This document shows positions 18,480-27,923 of a stretch of DNA of 64,000 nucleotides, piece after piece. The notes beneath the pieces are model-generated. The model worked only from the letters and a program-made list of their open reading frames with translations, was not told the origin of the DNA and made no database searches. The DNA comes from Paracoccus methylovorus. Its GTDB lineage: Bacteria; Pseudomonadota; Alphaproteobacteria; Rhodobacterales; Rhodobacteraceae. The stretch covers positions 1,371,001 to 1,435,000 of the forward strand of contig NZ_CP070371.1 of the NCBI RefSeq assembly GCF_016919705.1, in the 5' to 3' direction. Position numbers and translations under genes: made by a program. Numbering within the stretch: position 1 is the first letter of the stretch; each line of letters begins with the position of its first letter.

Positions 18480-19933
18480 CACGCTCTCCTTGTTTCTGCC
18501 CAGTCGCGGCAGACGTATTTTATCTCGGTAAAGGCCTCGAGGCCGTGGCGGCTGCCCTCGCGGCCAAGGCCGGATTGCTTCATGCCGCCAAAGGGGATCG
18601 GCGCGCCGGTGACCTTGGTGCGGTTCACGGCGACCATGCCGAATTCCAGTGCGCGCGACAGGCGATAGATGCGGCGCGGATCGCGGCTGTGGACATAGGC
18701 GACAAGGCCGTATTCGGTGCCGTTGGCGATCCGCGTCGCCTCGTCTTCGCTGTCGAAAGGTGCGATGGCGGCGACGGGACCAAATGTTTCTTCGCGAAAG
18801 ATCAGCGCCTCGGGCGGCACGTCGGCCAGCACGGTCGGCCGGTAAAACAGCGGCCCCTGCGGGTCGCGCGCCCCCCCGGTCAGCAGGCGTGCACCCTTGG
18901 CCAGCGCGTCTGAGACCTGTTCCTCTTGCTTCTTGACCGCGCCCTCGTTCATCAGCGGGCCAAGGTCGCGGTCCTCGATCCCCGGTCCCAGCGTCAGGGC
19001 GGCGGCGGCGGCAGTAAAGCGGCGGCAGAATTCGTCATAGATCGGCCGTTCGATCAGAAACCGGTTGGCGCCCAGACAGTCCTGCCCCGAGGTGGCGAAT
19101 TTCGCCTTGATCGCCTCGTCCACCGCCAGGTCGATGTCGCAATCGGCAAAGACGATGAAGGGGGCATGGCCGCCCAGTTCCAGCACCAGCCGCTTCACGG
19201 TCTCGGCGCTTTGGCGATACAAAAGCTTGCCCACCCGCGTCGAGCCGGTGAAGCTGAGCGCCCGCACGCGCGCATCGCCGCACCATTCGCCGACGATCTC
19301 GGGCGCGTCGCCCGTCACCACGTTGAAGACCCCGGCCGGGAACCCCGCACGATCGGCCAGTTCGGCCAGCGCCGTTGCCGAAAGCGGGGTCTCGGCCGAG
19401 GGATGCACGACCACCGTGCAACCGGCAGCCAAGGCGGCCGCCGCCTTGCGGGTAATCATCGCACAGGGGAAATTCCAGGGCGTGATCAGCGCGGCCACAC
19501 CCAGCGGTTCGCGCCAAAGCTCCATCTCGGCGGTGGAGAGATGCGAGGTCACGCTTTCGATGTTCGGACGCTTGGCTTCTTCGGAATAGAATTCGACAAA
19601 GCTGGCGGCATAGTCGATCTCTCCGCGCGATTCCGACAGCGGCTTGCCCTGTTCGGCGGTCATCAGCCGCGCCAGATCCTCGCGCGCCTCGACGATCAGC
19701 CGATGCCAGCGCATCAGCACGGCGGCGCGTTCCTGCGGCAAGAGCGCCGCCCAGCCGGCAAAGGCGGCCTGCGCGGCATCGACGGCCGCACGGGCCTGCG
19801 CCGCATCAAGCCTTGCGACCCGCGCCACGGTCTCACCCGTCGCGGGATCAGTGACGGCAAAGCGGTGGGCCGTCCCATGCCAGCGCCCGTTCACAAAGGC
19901 GTCCGCCCGCATCAGGGATTCGTCGGTCAGCAT
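18479..19933 (-). CDS. doeC: NAD(P)-dependent semialdehyde dehydrogenase, probable aspartate-semialdehyde dehydrogenase of ectoine breakdown
   Basis: The enzyme has 484 residues and resembles succinate-semialdehyde dehydrogenases of the GabD type. Motifs: [20 protein letters not shown], the cofactor loop [10 protein letters not shown], the catalytic glutamate in LELGGHAPF and the catalytic cysteine in [13 protein letters not shown]. DoeC oxidises aspartate semialdehyde to aspartate. The second ATG (19933) has GGAGGA 6 bases upstream; the first ATG at 19939 is too close to it. It overlaps doeD and follows doeB by 2 bases. Confidence 0.88.
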   Translation of the reverse strand: MLTDESLMRADAFVNGRWHGTAHRFAVTDPATGETVARVARLDAAQARAAVDAAQAAFAGWAALLPQERAAVLMRWHRLIVEAREDLARLMTAEQGKPLSESRGEIDYAASFVEFYSEEAKRPNIESVTSHLSTAEMELWREPLGVAALITPWNFPCAMITRKAAAALAAGCTVVVHPSAETPLSATALAELADRAGFPAGVFNVVTGDAPEIVGEWCGDARVRALSFTGSTRVGKLLYRQSAETVKRLVLELGGHAPFIVFADCDIDLAVDEAIKAKFATSGQDCLGANRFLIERPIYDEFCRRFTAAAAALTLGPGIEDRDLGPLMNEGAVKKQEEQVSDALAKGARLLTGGARDPQGPLFYRPTVLADVPPEALIFREETFGPVAAIAPFDSEDEATRIANGTEYGLVAYVHSRDPRRIYRLSRALEFGMVAVNRTKVTGAPIPFGGMKQSGLGREGSRHGLEAFTEIKYVCRDWAETRRA

Positions 19934-19935
19934 GG

Positions 19936-20946
19936 TCATTCCTCCACCTCGACGCCGATCACCGCCACGCAATCGCCGGGCTTGACGATGCCGGGGAAAT
20001 GTCGCGCCATCATCAGGCCCGACCGGCCGGCATGGACGGTGACGGGGGCAAGGCCGGTGCGCATCACCGGAAAGATGCGGGCAACGGGCTGGCCCTTTTC
20101 CAGCACATCGCCCAGATCGGCCAGAAACTCGATCAGCCCGCCATCCTCGGCAAAGGTAAAGCAATCGGCGTCCGGCATATCCAGCCATTGCGTCGGCTGG
20201 GCCTGAACCCCGCCCTTCATCACGCCGGCGGCGATCAGCAGGTTGCGCAAGCCCCGCTTGGCGATCCCGGCGGTGCGCGCGGACGAGGTCCCGCCGCCGC
20301 CAAGTTCGGTGGTGACAAAGACCTTGCCCATTTCCTCGGCCGCCGTGTCATACATGCCGACCGCGTCGATCTCGAGCATCTTGACCGACCATGGCGCCCC
20401 GAAGGCACGGACAAGATCGAATGCCGCCGCCTCTTGCCGCTTGTCGGACAGGATATGGCCGGCGCAATAGGGCAGGAAGTCCAGCGTCTTGCCGCCCGAA
20501 TGAAAATCCAGCACCACATCGGCCATGGGCAGCAGCACGCGCTGAAAGTAATCCGCGATCTTTTGCGTCACCGTGCCATCCGGCCGTCCCGGAAAACTGC
20601 GGTTCAGGTTGCCCCGGTCCAGCGGCGAGGTGCGGGTGCCCGCACCGAATGCCGGATAGTTCATCGCCGGCACGATGATGATGCGGCCGGTGACGTCTTC
20701 GGCCCGGATGGTCGCGGCAAGATCGAACAGCGCTATCGGCCCTTCGTATTCGTCGCCATGGTTGGCCCCGGTCAAAAGCGCGGTCGGCCCCTCGCCGTTG
20801 TTGACCACGGTGATGGGGATCATGATCGACCCCCAGGCCGCGTCGTCGCGCGAATAGGGCAGGCGCAGGAAACCGTGGCTGACCCCTGGCGCCGCGAAAT
20901 CCAATGTCGCCGAGATGGGCGAAGGGATCAGTTGCATCTGCAACAT
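19936..20946 (-). CDS. doeB: N-alpha-acetyl-L-2,4-diaminobutyrate deacetylase
   Basis: This zinc deacetylase of the aspartoacylase/succinylglutamate desuccinylase group has 336 residues. The zinc motif HGDEYEG (His and Glu) is followed by the second ligand in VVLDFHSGG and by the RGNLNRSFPG substrate loop. DoeB removes acetate from the product of DoeA, giving 2,4-diaminobutyrate. It begins 4 bases downstream of the doeA stop. Family length and neighbours agree. Confidence 0.93.
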   Translation of the reverse strand: MLQMQLIPSPISATLDFAAPGVSHGFLRLPYSRDDAAWGSIMIPITVVNNGEGPTALLTGANHGDEYEGPIALFDLAATIRAEDVTGRIIIVPAMNYPAFGAGTRTSPLDRGNLNRSFPGRPDGTVTQKIADYFQRVLLPMADVVLDFHSGGKTLDFLPYCAGHILSDKRQEAAAFDLVRAFGAPWSVKMLEIDAVGMYDTAAEEMGKVFVTTELGGGGTSSARTAGIAKRGLRNLLIAAGVMKGGVQAQPTQWLDMPDADCFTFAEDGGLIEFLADLGDVLEKGQPVARIFPVMRTGLAPVTVHAGRSGLMMARHFPGIVKPGDCVAVIGVEVEE

Positions 20947-20950
20947 GGCG

Positions 20951-22132
20951 TCAGTCCTTCACGAAAAGTTGGCGCGGGACATCGGCAAGGCATTCGACGC
21001 CGGTTTCGGTGATGAGAATGGATTCGGTGATCTCCAGCCCCATGTCCTCCAGCCAAAGGCCGGTCATGAAATGAAAGGTCATGCCGGGTTGCAACACGGT
21101 CCTGTCGCCGGAACGCAGGCTCATCGTACGCTCGCCCCAGTCGGGCGGATAGCTGACGCCGATGCCATAGCCGGTGCGGTTGTCCTTGACGATGCCGTAT
21201 TTCGCCAGCACGTCGAAGAAGCCCTTGGCGATGTCCTCGCAGGTATTGCCGGGTTTTGCGGCGGCAAGACCGGCCTCCATCCCCTCCAGCGTCGCCTTTT
21301 CCGCATCAAGGAAAGCCTGCGTGGGCTTGCCCAGAAACACCGTGCGCGACAGCGGAACATGATAGCGGTGGTAGCAACCGGCGATTTCGAAAAAGGTGCC
21401 TTCGCCGGATTTCATCGGCTTGTCGTCCCAGGTCAGGTGCGGTGCCGAGGCATCGCGTCCCGAAGGCAGCAGCGGCACGATTGCCGGATAGTCGCCGCCG
21501 ATCCCCTCGACCCCGCGCGTGCCTGCGTCATAGATTTCCGCCACCAGATCGCATTTGCGCATGCCGACCTCGATCCGGTCGAAAATGCGCGCATGCATTG
21601 CCTCCACGATACGCGCGGCGTTGCGCATATAGGCGATCTCCTGCGGGCTTTTCACCGCGCGCTGCCAGTTCACGAGTGCCGTGCAATCGGCAAAGCGCGC
21701 GTCGGGCAGGTTCTTGGTCAGGCTGGCAAAGGCGGCGGCGGTGAACCAATAGTTGTCCATCTCGACGCCGATGCGCTTTGCGCCCCAGCCCTTGTCGCGC
21801 AGGATGCCGGACAGATAGTCCATCGGGTGCATGGCGGGGTTCTGCACGTAATGGTCGGGATAGCCGATGATGTTTTCATGGCGCAGATAGGCAGTCAGCT
21901 TCGCGCCATTCGCGTCCTGCCCGCGGCCGTACCAGATCGGCTCGCCATCCGGCGGCACCACGACGCATTGATGGACATAAAACGACCAGCCGTCATAGCC
22001 GGTCAGCCAGTTCATGTTCGACGGATCGGTGACGATCAGCAGATCGACGCCCTTTTCCTCCATCGCCCGGCGGGTCTTGGCAAGGCGCTCGGCATATTCC
22101 TGGCGCGTGAACTTCAATGCGACTTCTGTCAT
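20951..22132 (-). CDS. doeA: Ectoine hydrolase
   Basis: DoeA opens the ectoine ring to N-acetyl-diaminobutyrate. The 393-residue protein has the creatinase/peptidase M24 fold: an N-terminal creatinase-like domain (LLIVTDPSNMNWLTGYDGWSF) and a pita-bread domain with FFEIAGCYHRYHVPLSR and MTFHFMTGLWLEDMGLEITE. The ATG at 22132 is preferred; a TTG 15 bases earlier is only an extension. It lies directly after eutC. Confidence 0.93.
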   Translation of the reverse strand: MTEVALKFTRQEYAERLAKTRRAMEEKGVDLLIVTDPSNMNWLTGYDGWSFYVHQCVVVPPDGEPIWYGRGQDANGAKLTAYLRHENIIGYPDHYVQNPAMHPMDYLSGILRDKGWGAKRIGVEMDNYWFTAAAFASLTKNLPDARFADCTALVNWQRAVKSPQEIAYMRNAARIVEAMHARIFDRIEVGMRKCDLVAEIYDAGTRGVEGIGGDYPAIVPLLPSGRDASAPHLTWDDKPMKSGEGTFFEIAGCYHRYHVPLSRTVFLGKPTQAFLDAEKATLEGMEAGLAAAKPGNTCEDIAKGFFDVLAKYGIVKDNRTGYGIGVSYPPDWGERTMSLRSGDRTVLQPGMTFHFMTGLWLEDMGLEITESILITETGVECLADVPRQLFVKD

Positions 22133-22143
22133 GGCGGTTGCTC

Positions 22144-23121
22144 TCAAAGGGTGAAGTTCTGGCCGGCCCCGGCCTTGCCCGCGCGGGCAAGGGCCAGAGT
22201 GGCGATGGCGGTGTCCTGAATGCCGGTCCCGGTCAGGTCGGCCAGGGTGATCTGCTGCGGATCGGTCCGGCCCGGCGCTTGTCCGGCAAGTATCTGGCCA
22301 AGCTCGGGGAAATCCTGCGCGGCCAGCGGCGAATGGTGCAGTTCGCCCAGTTCGCGGGTCTGGGACAGGCGGTCGGCAACGTAATGCGCGGCGGCGATCA
22401 GCTCTGGGGCGATTTCATTCTTGTGCCCGGCGTCCGAGCCCATGGCGGTGACATGGGCGCCGGGGGCAATATCCCCCACGCCAAGGATCGGCATGGTCGC
22501 AGGCGTGGTCGTGACCACCAGATCCGCCCCGCGCGTGGCCTGCGCCACGGTCGCAACGGCGTTGACCTGCATGCCAAGGCTTGCCGTCATCTGCTCTGCG
22601 AAAGCCTGCGCCTTGGCCGGATCGCGCGCCCAGACCCGCGCGCCGGTCAGCGGGCGCACCAGCGCCAGCGCCTGAAGCTGCATCCGGGCCTGCATCCCCG
22701 CGCCAAGGATCGCGGCGGTTACGGCATCCGGCCGGGCCAGAGCATCGGCGGCCACCGCGCCAGCGGCGGCAGTGCGCGCATCGGTCAGATAGCCGTTGTC
22801 CAGAAGCAACGCCTCGACCAGCCCGGTACGCGAGGACAGCACCACCATCATGCCGTTGGTCGAGGGCAACCCCAGTGAGGGGTTGTCGAAAAACCCCGGC
22901 GAGATCTTGATGGCGAAATGCGTCAGCCCCGGCACATAGGCGGTCTTTACATCGACCTCGCCCCGGTGTTCGGGAATATCCAGCCGCAGGATCGGCGGCA
23001 TGGCCACAGGTTTCGTCGCCAATGCGACAAAGGCCTCGCGGATGCAGGCGATGGCCTCGGCGTCCAGCGGCACAAGGGCGCGCAGGTCGGTTTCGGTCAG
23101 GATGGTGACGGGCGGTCTCAT
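22144..23121 (-). CDS. eutC: Ectoine/hydroxyectoine utilisation protein EutC (ornithine cyclodeaminase-like)
   Basis: The protein has 325 residues in the ornithine cyclodeaminase/mu-crystallin family, with a Rossmann motif AILGAGMQARMQLQALALVRP and conserved DNGYLTDARTAAAGAVAADAL. EutABC are thought to convert hydroxyectoine to ectoine in steps. The ATG at 23121 overlaps the eutB stop (ATGA) and follows GGAGG. A longer open frame upstream lies inside eutB and is not used. Confidence 0.92.
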   Translation of the reverse strand: MRPPVTILTETDLRALVPLDAEAIACIREAFVALATKPVAMPPILRLDIPEHRGEVDVKTAYVPGLTHFAIKISPGFFDNPSLGLPSTNGMMVVLSSRTGLVEALLLDNGYLTDARTAAAGAVAADALARPDAVTAAILGAGMQARMQLQALALVRPLTGARVWARDPAKAQAFAEQMTASLGMQVNAVATVAQATRGADLVVTTTPATMPILGVGDIAPGAHVTAMGSDAGHKNEIAPELIAAAHYVADRLSQTRELGELHHSPLAAQDFPELGQILAGQAPGRTDPQQITLADLTGTGIQDTAIATLALARAGKAGAGQNFTL

Positions 23122-24083
23122 GCGGCCTCCGAAGCGCCGGCCATGATGCGGGCATGCAATGCGGGGTCGATATTCGCACCCGACAGAATGGTGACGGTCG
23201 GGCCTTTCGGGACAAAGCGACCAGCCAGCAGGGCGGCATGGCCCACGGCAGCCGCGCCCTCGACGATATGGCCGGCGCGGCCAAGATGGCGGATGGCTTG
23301 GGCAATCTCGGCTTCGTGAAGCAGGATCACATCGTCCAGCAAAGCGCGGCACAGCGCAAAGGTGACCCGGTTCTGAAAACCGATGCCGCCGCCAAGGCTG
23401 TCGGCAAGGCTGGGGGTTTCCACGACCTCGACGGGATGACCGGCGACAAGGCTTGCGGCCATCGCCGCGCCGTTTTCCATCGTCAGGCCGATAACGCGCG
23501 TCGCGGGCGACAGCGCCTTGATGGCCACCGCGACGCCCGCCGCAAGCCCGCCGCCCGACAGGGGCACCAACACGGCCTCGGCTTCCACCGGGGCAATCTC
23601 CAGCCCCAACGTGCCTTGGCCCGCGACGACCGCCTCATGGTCAAAGGGCGGGATCTCGGTCATGCCCTCGCTGGCCACGGCGCGGGCGACCTCGACCATC
23701 GCCTCGTCCTGCGACGCGCCGATGATGCGGACCTCGGCCCCCAGATCGCGGATCGCCTGCACCTTGTTGTCCGGCACCAGCCGCGACAGGCAGATGGTCG
23801 CAGGCACGCCAATGGCCCGGGCGGCATGCGCCACCGCGCGGCCATGATTGCCGGTCGAAGCGGTAACGACACCCCGCGCCAGCGCATCGGGCGGCAGCGA
23901 CAGGATGGCATTGGTCGCGCCGCGCAGCTTGAAGGCACCCGTCGTCTGGCGGTATTCGCATTTCAGCCAGACCGGCTGCCCCAGCCGTTCCGACAGCGCC
24001 TCGTCCCGGATCAGCGGGGTTTCGATTACATGCCCGCGGATGCGCCCGGCCGCGGCGCGGATATCGTCCAGCGTCACGCTCAT
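23118..24083 (-). CDS. eutB: Hydroxyectoine utilisation dehydratase EutB
   Basis: This 321-residue PLP enzyme of the threonine dehydratase fold carries the PLP lysine in TTGAFKLRGATNAI, STGNHGRAVAHAAR and the phosphate loop LSGGGLAAGVAVA. It is inferred to remove water from hydroxyectoine as the first step. Its start overlaps the eutA stop and its end overlaps the eutC start, each as ATGA, which suggests equal coupled translation. Confidence 0.93.
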   Translation of the reverse strand: MSVTLDDIRAAAGRIRGHVIETPLIRDEALSERLGQPVWLKCEYRQTTGAFKLRGATNAILSLPPDALARGVVTASTGNHGRAVAHAARAIGVPATICLSRLVPDNKVQAIRDLGAEVRIIGASQDEAMVEVARAVASEGMTEIPPFDHEAVVAGQGTLGLEIAPVEAEAVLVPLSGGGLAAGVAVAIKALSPATRVIGLTMENGAAMAASLVAGHPVEVVETPSLADSLGGGIGFQNRVTFALCRALLDDVILLHEAEIAQAIRHLGRAGHIVEGAAAVGHAALLAGRFVPKGPTVTILSGANIDPALHARIMAGASEAA

Positions 24084-24823
24084 GCGGCCCTCATCAACTG
24101 GCCCGGCGCCACTGCGCCCGTCACGCCACAGGCGCGGGCGGCGGCCCAAAGCGTCGCGGAATTGGCCGAGACGACGGGAACGCCCACGGCATCCTCGATC
24201 CGGTCTATGATCGCGCAGGCCCGGACGGCGGTGCAGGCGATGAACAATGCCTGACTGTCAGGCGCCAGCGCCGCCCTGGCAGCCTCGATGATCGTGGCGT
24301 GGGAAATCCTCGCCATCTCGCGGTCGTCGGTCAGGTTCAGGCAGGACACGCCTTGCAGCGCAAACCCGCCGCCTTCAAAGCAATCCGCCATGGGCTGGGT
24401 GGTCCGGGGCGTATAGGGGGTCAGCAGCGTGATCCGCTGCGCCTCCAGCGCCCGCAGTGCCGCAAAGCCGGCCGAGATCGGCGTGATCGCCTGGGCCGAG
24501 GGCTTGCCCAGCCCGATCGCCTCGCGCACCGCCTGATCCCCGATCACGACCGAGGCCGAGGTGCAGCTATAGACGACCGCGTCCAGATCCTCGTCCGGCA
24601 GTATCAACGCCGCCGCCGCCGTCACGTCCCGCGCCATGGCGGCCAGCGTTTCAGGCGTTACCGGATTGGCAAAGGGAATGCGGGTGGCATAGACACCCAC
24701 GCAATGCGGGGGCAGGACCGCAAAATCGACCTCGGTGGTGTGGTCGGTGGCCAGCGTCACCAGCCCGATCCGGCGCGGCAGGGGGCGGTGGTCCAGATCG
24801 ACCGGGACAGACAGCAGGTTCAT
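24080..24823 (-). CDS. eutA: Ectoine utilisation protein EutA (Asp/Glu racemase-like)
   Basis: The protein has 247 residues and resembles arylmalonate decarboxylase/maleate isomerase proteins. The paired cysteines of this fold appear in AVVYSCTSASVVIG and LFIACTAVRACAII. It works with EutB and EutC on hydroxyectoine. It starts within the ehuD stop (ATGA) and overlaps eutB the same way. The precise reaction is not settled in the literature known to me. Confidence 0.9.
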   Translation of the reverse strand: MNLLSVPVDLDHRPLPRRIGLVTLATDHTTEVDFAVLPPHCVGVYATRIPFANPVTPETLAAMARDVTAAAALILPDEDLDAVVYSCTSASVVIGDQAVREAIGLGKPSAQAITPISAGFAALRALEAQRITLLTPYTPRTTQPMADCFEGGGFALQGVSCLNLTDDREMARISHATIIEAARAALAPDSQALFIACTAVRACAIIDRIEDAVGVPVVSANSATLWAAARACGVTGAVAPGQLMRAA

Positions 24824-25479
24824 CGTGAGCCCCCTCCATAGCGGCGTTCCAGCCAGCGTAGCACGATGACCGAGATCACGCTGACGATCAGGAACATGAC
24901 ACCAACGAGCGTCATCGGCTCGACATAGCGATAGGAACTGTTCGCCACCGATTTCGCCTGATTCATCAGTTCAAGCACCGTAATGGCCGAAAGCAGCGGC
25001 GTTTCCTTGAACATGGCCAGCAGATAGTTCGCCATGGCCGGGATCATCGGCGGCACCGCCTGCGGCAGGATCACATGCAGCCATGTCTGGCGCGTGGTCA
25101 GGTTCGTGGCCTTTGCCGCCTCCCATTGCCCGCGCGCGACCGACTCGATGCCGCCGCGATAGACCTCGGCGGTATAGGTGGCGTAATGCAGGCCCATTCC
25201 GATCACCCCGGCGGTCAGCGCCGGCAGCCGCAGGCCAAGGCCGGGCAGGACGTAAAAGATGAAGTAAAGCTGCACCAGCAGCGGCGTGCCCCGGATGAAC
25301 TCGACGACGAACCCCGTGATGCGCGCAACCCAGCGGTTGGGCGAGCGACGCAGGATGGCAAAGACCAGCCCCAGAACGGCAGCGACGATGGCGCCAAGCA
25401 CCGTGGCGATCAGTGTGATCCTGAAGCCGGACAGCAGCGTCGGCATGATCGACCAAGCAAAGTCCCAGTCCCACTCCAT
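24820..25479 (-). CDS. ehuD: Ectoine/hydroxyectoine ABC transporter permease EhuD
   Basis: The permease of a polar amino-acid type importer has 219 residues and about five membrane helices. It has the conserved EAA loop (EAAKATNLTTRQTWLHVILPQAVPPMIPAM) that docks the ATPase; the quoted stretch is one continuous loop near residues 120-150. It starts at an overlapping TGATG after ehuC. The ORF continues upstream, but that part lies within ehuC in another frame. Confidence 0.92.
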   Translation of the reverse strand: MEWDWDFAWSIMPTLLSGFRITLIATVLGAIVAAVLGLVFAILRRSPNRWVARITGFVVEFIRGTPLLVQLYFIFYVLPGLGLRLPALTAGVIGMGLHYATYTAEVYRGGIESVARGQWEAAKATNLTTRQTWLHVILPQAVPPMIPAMANYLLAMFKETPLLSAITVLELMNQAKSVANSSYRYVEPMTLVGVMFLIVSVISVIVLRWLERRYGGGSR

Positions 25480-26135
25480 CAGCGCACCCCGTCCAGACCG
25501 CGCGTCACCCGCCGCTCCAACCGGCGCATGCCGAAGGAAATGGCCGAGGACATGGCGAAATACAGCAGCAGGATCGTCACGAAGGGCAGCAACGTGCTGC
25601 CGGTCTGCGAACGCACCACCTGTGCCTGAAAGGTCATGTCGGTCAGCGAGATCAGCGAAACGACCGAGGTGGCCTTGAGAAGCTCGATGGCATTGTTGCC
25701 GAACGTCGGCAGCATCAGCGGCAGCGCCTGCGGCAGAATGATGTGACGCATGCGCTGAAAGCGGGTCAGGTTGACCGCGATACAAGCCTCATACTGGTCG
25801 CGCGGCACGGCAAGGATCGCGCCGCGCACCACCTCGGCCCCATAGGCGCCGACATTCAGGCCAAGCGCCATGACGCCGGCCTGCATGGGCGTCAGCTCGA
25901 CCCCGGTCATCGGCAGGACGAAATAGATCCAGAACAACTGGACAAAGATCGAGGTGCCGCGAAAGAACTCGATGTAAACCGTGGAAAGCCAGCGCAGCCA
26001 GGCGTGGCGCGAAATACGACCCAGCCCGGCGATGAAGGCCACGACAAGCGCCAGGGCCGAACCCATCATGGTCAGCTTGACCGTGACCCACGCCCCCTGA
26101 AGGATGAGTGTCAGATATCCTGCCCAGTCGCCCAT
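25479..26135 (-). CDS. ehuC: Ectoine/hydroxyectoine ABC transporter permease EhuC
   Basis: The second permease has 218 residues, beginning MGDWAGYLTLILQGAWVTVK, and carries the EAA-like loop YEACIAVNLTRFQRMRHIIL. About five membrane helices are predicted. The heterodimer EhuC-EhuD forms the channel. The ATG at 26135 is where homology starts; the open frame upstream is in the ehuB-ehuC gap. Confidence 0.92.
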   Translation of the reverse strand: MGDWAGYLTLILQGAWVTVKLTMMGSALALVVAFIAGLGRISRHAWLRWLSTVYIEFFRGTSIFVQLFWIYFVLPMTGVELTPMQAGVMALGLNVGAYGAEVVRGAILAVPRDQYEACIAVNLTRFQRMRHIILPQALPLMLPTFGNNAIELLKATSVVSLISLTDMTFQAQVVRSQTGSTLLPFVTILLLYFAMSSAISFGMRRLERRVTRGLDGVR

Positions 26136-26193
26136 GCGCTGTGCCTGTCCTTTTTCGTTGTCGGGATGGGCGGGGTCGTCCCCCGCCCCGATG

Positions 26194-27012
26194 TCACTCG
26201 GCGCAGAGCGCGTCGCGCGTGGTGGACATGGCCGCAGCGGCCGAGAAGCCATAGGGCTCGACGATCGCGGCGAACTCGCCCGATTCCTTCAGCTTGGCCA
26301 GTTCCACGTCAAAGGCATCGCGCAGCGCAGTGTCCTTTTTGTTGAAAGCGGCACCGTCGCAATAGACCGGCGCGCCCTCGACCGGGGCAAAAACCTCAAG
26401 ATTGCCGTCGCCCGACTTTCCCAGCAGATCGTTCAGCGACAGGACCGGCAGCGAATAGGCGTCGATACGGCCGTCCTGCACCATCTTCAGCCCCGATTGC
26501 GGATCGGGCACCACGACCAGCCGGTCGCGCGGCACGCCGGCATCCAGCGCCAGCTTTTCCTCGGTCCCGCCGCCCGGAGCACCCAGCTTGGCCGAGGCGT
26601 CAGCTGCGATATCGGCATAGGACCTGAAGCCCTTGGGGTTGCCCTTGGGCACCAAAAGCGCCTCGGCATCGCACAGGATCGGCTCGGAATAGGCCACGGC
26701 CTGACAGCGTTCGGGCTTCATGAACAGGCCGGCAGTGATCGCATCGACCCGCCCGGCCTGAAGGCTAGGGATCATCGCACCATATTCGGCGATGGAAGCC
26801 TCCAGATCCTTGATGCCCAGTTTCTCGAAAACCGCGCGGGCCACGTCCGGCGCCGCGCCCGAGACCTTGCCGTCCGAGGCGACGGCGGTATAGGGCGGCT
26901 CGTTGCCGATGGCGATGCGGACATAGCCCTGTTCCTTGAGATCATCCAGCTTGTCCGCCATGGCGGGAAGCGGTGCAGCCAGCAGGGCCGCGACAATCAG
27001 GCATTTCTTCAT
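26194..27012 (-). CDS. ehuB: Ectoine/hydroxyectoine-binding protein EhuB
   Basis: The periplasmic receptor has 272 residues. The signal peptide MKKCLIVAALLAAPLPAMA is removed to leave DKLDDLKEQGYVRIAIGNEPPY, typical of SBP_bac_3 proteins. Aromatic and acidic residues expected to hold ectoine lie in the YGAMIPSLQAGRVDAITAGLF region. A 58-base gap before ehuC is the largest in this part of the operon and may allow extra receptor expression. Confidence 0.92.
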   Translation of the reverse strand: MKKCLIVAALLAAPLPAMADKLDDLKEQGYVRIAIGNEPPYTAVASDGKVSGAAPDVARAVFEKLGIKDLEASIAEYGAMIPSLQAGRVDAITAGLFMKPERCQAVAYSEPILCDAEALLVPKGNPKGFRSYADIAADASAKLGAPGGGTEEKLALDAGVPRDRLVVVPDPQSGLKMVQDGRIDAYSLPVLSLNDLLGKSGDGNLEVFAPVEGAPVYCDGAAFNKKDTALRDAFDVELAKLKESGEFAAIVEPYGFSAAAAMSTTRDALCAE

Positions 27013-27038
27013 CGTTGTTCTCTCCTGTCGGGTTGGCA

Positions 27039-27824
27039 TCACACGCGCTGTCCTGCGGCGATGATCTTGCGCAGAAAGGACTTCGTGCGGTCCTCTTGCG
27101 GCGCGGTGAATATCTGGGCGGGCGGGCCCTGTTCGACGATGCGGCCCCTGTCGAAAAACAGCACGCGATCGGCGAAGTCATGGGCAAAGCCCATTTCATG
27201 CGTAACCAGCAGCATGGTCATGTCGGTTTCGGCGGCAAGGCGCTTCATCACCTCCAGCACCTCCTCGACGAGTTCCGGGTCAAGCGCCGAAGTGACCTCA
27301 TCAAACAGCATGATCTGCGGATGCAGCGCCAGCGCACGGGCAATGGCAACGCGCTGCTTCTGGCCGCCCGAAAGCTGCGAAGGCATGTAATCGGCCTTGT
27401 CCGCCAACCCGACCATATCCAGCAATTCGCGGGCATGTTTTTCGGCGCTGGCGCGCGCCTCACCCTTGGTCAGGACCGGCGCCAGCATGATGTTCTGCAA
27501 GACCGACTTGTGGGGAAACAGGTTGAAATGCTGAAAGACCATGCCGATGTGACGCCGCATCTTGTGCAGATGCGCCTCGTCCGCGGGAACGTCGTTTCCG
27601 TTCTTGTGCATGTGATAAAGCGGCTCGCCGCAGATCTCGATACGACCGCCCGAAATATCTTCAAGCGTCATCAGGATGCGCAGGATGGTGGTTTTGCCCG
27701 ACCCCGAAGGGCCGATCAACGCCAGCTTTTCACCCTTCATCACGTCAAAGTTCAGCCCATCGATGACGGTCAGAGTCCCAAAGGACTTGCGCAGGTTCTG
27801 GATGCGAATGATCGGCTGGTCCAA
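27039..27824 (-). CDS. ehuA: Ectoine/hydroxyectoine ABC transporter ATPase EhuA
   Basis: This 261-residue ATPase of the polar amino-acid class has Walker [10 protein letters not shown], the signature [15 protein letters not shown] and Walker [15 protein letters not shown]. It starts with TTG at 27824, because AAAGGGGG lies 6-7 bases upstream and no in-frame ATG fits. As the first transporter gene after enuR it probably has its own promoter in the 99-base gap. Confidence 0.93.
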   Translation of the reverse strand: MDQPIIRIQNLRKSFGTLTVIDGLNFDVMKGEKLALIGPSGSGKTTILRILMTLEDISGGRIEICGEPLYHMHKNGNDVPADEAHLHKMRRHIGMVFQHFNLFPHKSVLQNIMLAPVLTKGEARASAEKHARELLDMVGLADKADYMPSQLSGGQKQRVAIARALALHPQIMLFDEVTSALDPELVEEVLEVMKRLAAETDMTMLLVTHEMGFAHDFADRVLFFDRGRIVEQGPPAQIFTAPQEDRTKSFLRKIIAAGQRV

Positions 27825-27849
27825 ATGCGTCCCCCTTTGGCTGTCCAGA

Positions 27850-27905
27850 GGAACTTTGCAGCGAGATTATATCAGGTCAATGTTTAAATAATATCATAAC
27901 AATTT
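27850..27905 (-). promoter_or_regulatory. AT-rich promoter region before ehuA
   Basis: The 99 bases between enuR and ehuA are unusually AT-rich for this genome. On the minus strand TATAAT (27866-27871) is a good -10 element, but no well-spaced -35 is obvious, which fits an activator- or repressor-controlled promoter such as EnuR would govern. Confidence 0.45.
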
Positions 27906-27923
27906 TTTGCCGTCCCTTGCCTG